64,000 nucleotides of DNA from Rhodoluna sp. (GTDB lineage Bacteria; Actinomycetota; Actinomycetes; Actinomycetales; Microbacteriaceae): NCBI RefSeq assembly GCF_024639375.1, contig NZ_JAHEIM010000004.1:59725-123724 (forward strand), in the 5' to 3' direction. Under the pieces are notes generated by a model. The model saw only the letters and a program-made list of their open reading frames with translations, was not told the origin of the DNA and ran no database searches. Each line of letters starts with the position of its first letter. Within the stretch, counting starts at the first letter, position 1. Position numbers and translations under genes: made by a program. This document shows, in pieces, positions 63,530-64,000 of the stretch.

Positions 63530-64000
63530 TCGGCCGGCTTGATACATGGCCACCACGTACTTGGAAACCTTTTCATAGAACAAATCACTGCTCACACCAA
63601 AGTTGCCCGCAAACGCAGATTCGAAACCTTTAGCTTTTATGTCGGTCATAAATGTTTTGATTTTGTCTAAACCATAAAGTGCCAGCAGCGCTTCGGTTGC
63701 TAGTGCACCTTGGTAATAGCTCACGTGAGCCAACATCCACTTGCTGCCTGCACCGGGTGGTGTGCCCTGTCGATACGTGTATTTATAGCAAGCACCTACG
63801 GCGGCTTCGCTCACTGTGGATAAGTCGCACAGATTCTGCTGCACCCAGTTATAAGAGCTGGTGTGAACCATTTGATCTAGAGTTTTCGGCAGTTGGGTTC
63901 CGTCATAAGCACCGATTGCGCCACCAAAATAGTCAGCGCTACCTTCGGTCCACCAGTTGGGAACATCCGCAGCCATTGAACTAACGTCTTGCTGCGCAAA
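63527..64000 (-). CDS. C-terminal part of a probable gluzincin-type metallopeptidase (partial)
   Basis: The frame is open to the right edge, so only the last 157 codons are seen. VPNWWTEGSADYFGGAIG resembles the segment carrying the third zinc ligand (Glu) of gluzincin peptidases; the HExxH motif would lie outside the window. The rest is helical, with two Cys (LCDLS, GACYKY) that could form a disulfide, suggesting an extracellular protein. An in-frame Met at 63976 is not likely to be the start. Family assignment is tentative. Confidence 0.6.
   Translation of the reverse strand, partial: FAQQDVSSMAADVPNWWTEGSADYFGGAIGAYDGTQLPKTLDQMVHTSSYNWVQQNLCDLSTVSEAAVGACYKYTYRQGTPPGAGSKWMLAHVSYYQGALATEALLALYGLDKIKTFMTDIKAKGFESAFAGNFGVSSDLFYEKVSKYVVAMYQAGR

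Overview
The window looks like a chromosomal segment of a small-genome, freshwater-type actinobacterium, most likely Microbacteriaceae (Rhodoluna/Aquiluna-like). This is inferred from moderate GC content, very short intergenic gaps, many GTG/TTG starts, and an actinobacterial cell-envelope kinase cluster whose order (crgA, trpG/pabA, pknB, pknA, pbpA, rodA, pstP, fhaB, fhaA) matches the region near oriC in Mycobacterium. pheA, serS and serine/arginine tRNA genes further along fit the same origin-proximal setting. No phage, transposase, CRISPR array or recognisable defence island was seen.

Layout. 1-9.4 kb: growth and septation signalling cluster (two Ser/Thr kinases, PP2C phosphatase, two FHA proteins, PBP, RodA). 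9.5-16.7 kb: secreted Ala/Thr-rich protein, tRNA hydroxylase TrhO, M13 peptidase, thioesterase, SGNH hydrolase, DedA protein, glycosyltransferase. 16.7-19.9 kb: a four-gene flavinylation/trans-membrane electron-transfer operon. 20.0-23.4 kb: ATP-grasp, alpha-E and transglutaminase operon. 23.4-28.2 kb: hydrolase, GNAT, stand-alone DNA methyltransferase and a TPP-riboswitch-controlled thiamine-type ABC importer lacking an adjacent ATPase. 28.2-36.5 kb: MFS exporter, VanY-like peptidase, Pgm, PheA, lipid kinase, SerS, HAD phosphatase. 36.5-38.4 kb: three tRNA genes around an LCP-family gene. 38.3-44.1 kb: a patchwork of small genes with decayed pieces (gdhA remnant, truncated thiamine-binding protein) and an Fe-S photolyase paired with a DUF2256 protein. 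44.1-53 kb: LacI-type-operator-controlled sugar isomerase, a cyclic-di-GMP module (GT2-PilZ synthase, GAF-GGDEF cyclase, lipoprotein, EAL phosphodiesterase) and an alpha-L-rhamnosidase remnant. 53-64 kb: secreted alpha-carbonic anhydrase, sucrose phosphorylase, RlmN, nitroreductase, a complete peptide ABC importer, a K+ channel and a partial probable metallopeptidase.

Two threads stand out. First, many genes that open a transcript carry a TANNNT hexamer ending exactly 6 nt before the start codon, so they are probably transcribed without a leader; this also fixes their start sites. Second, the cyclic-di-GMP module contains a cyclase with an intact GGDEF but only a decayed half-EAL domain, and a phosphodiesterase with an intact EAL but a decayed GGDEF. 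A cysteine-poor, molybdopterin-oxidoreductase-like lipoprotein is encoded between them, as if it were the extracellular sensor of the pair. Function statements rest on motif recognition by eye; no database search was run.
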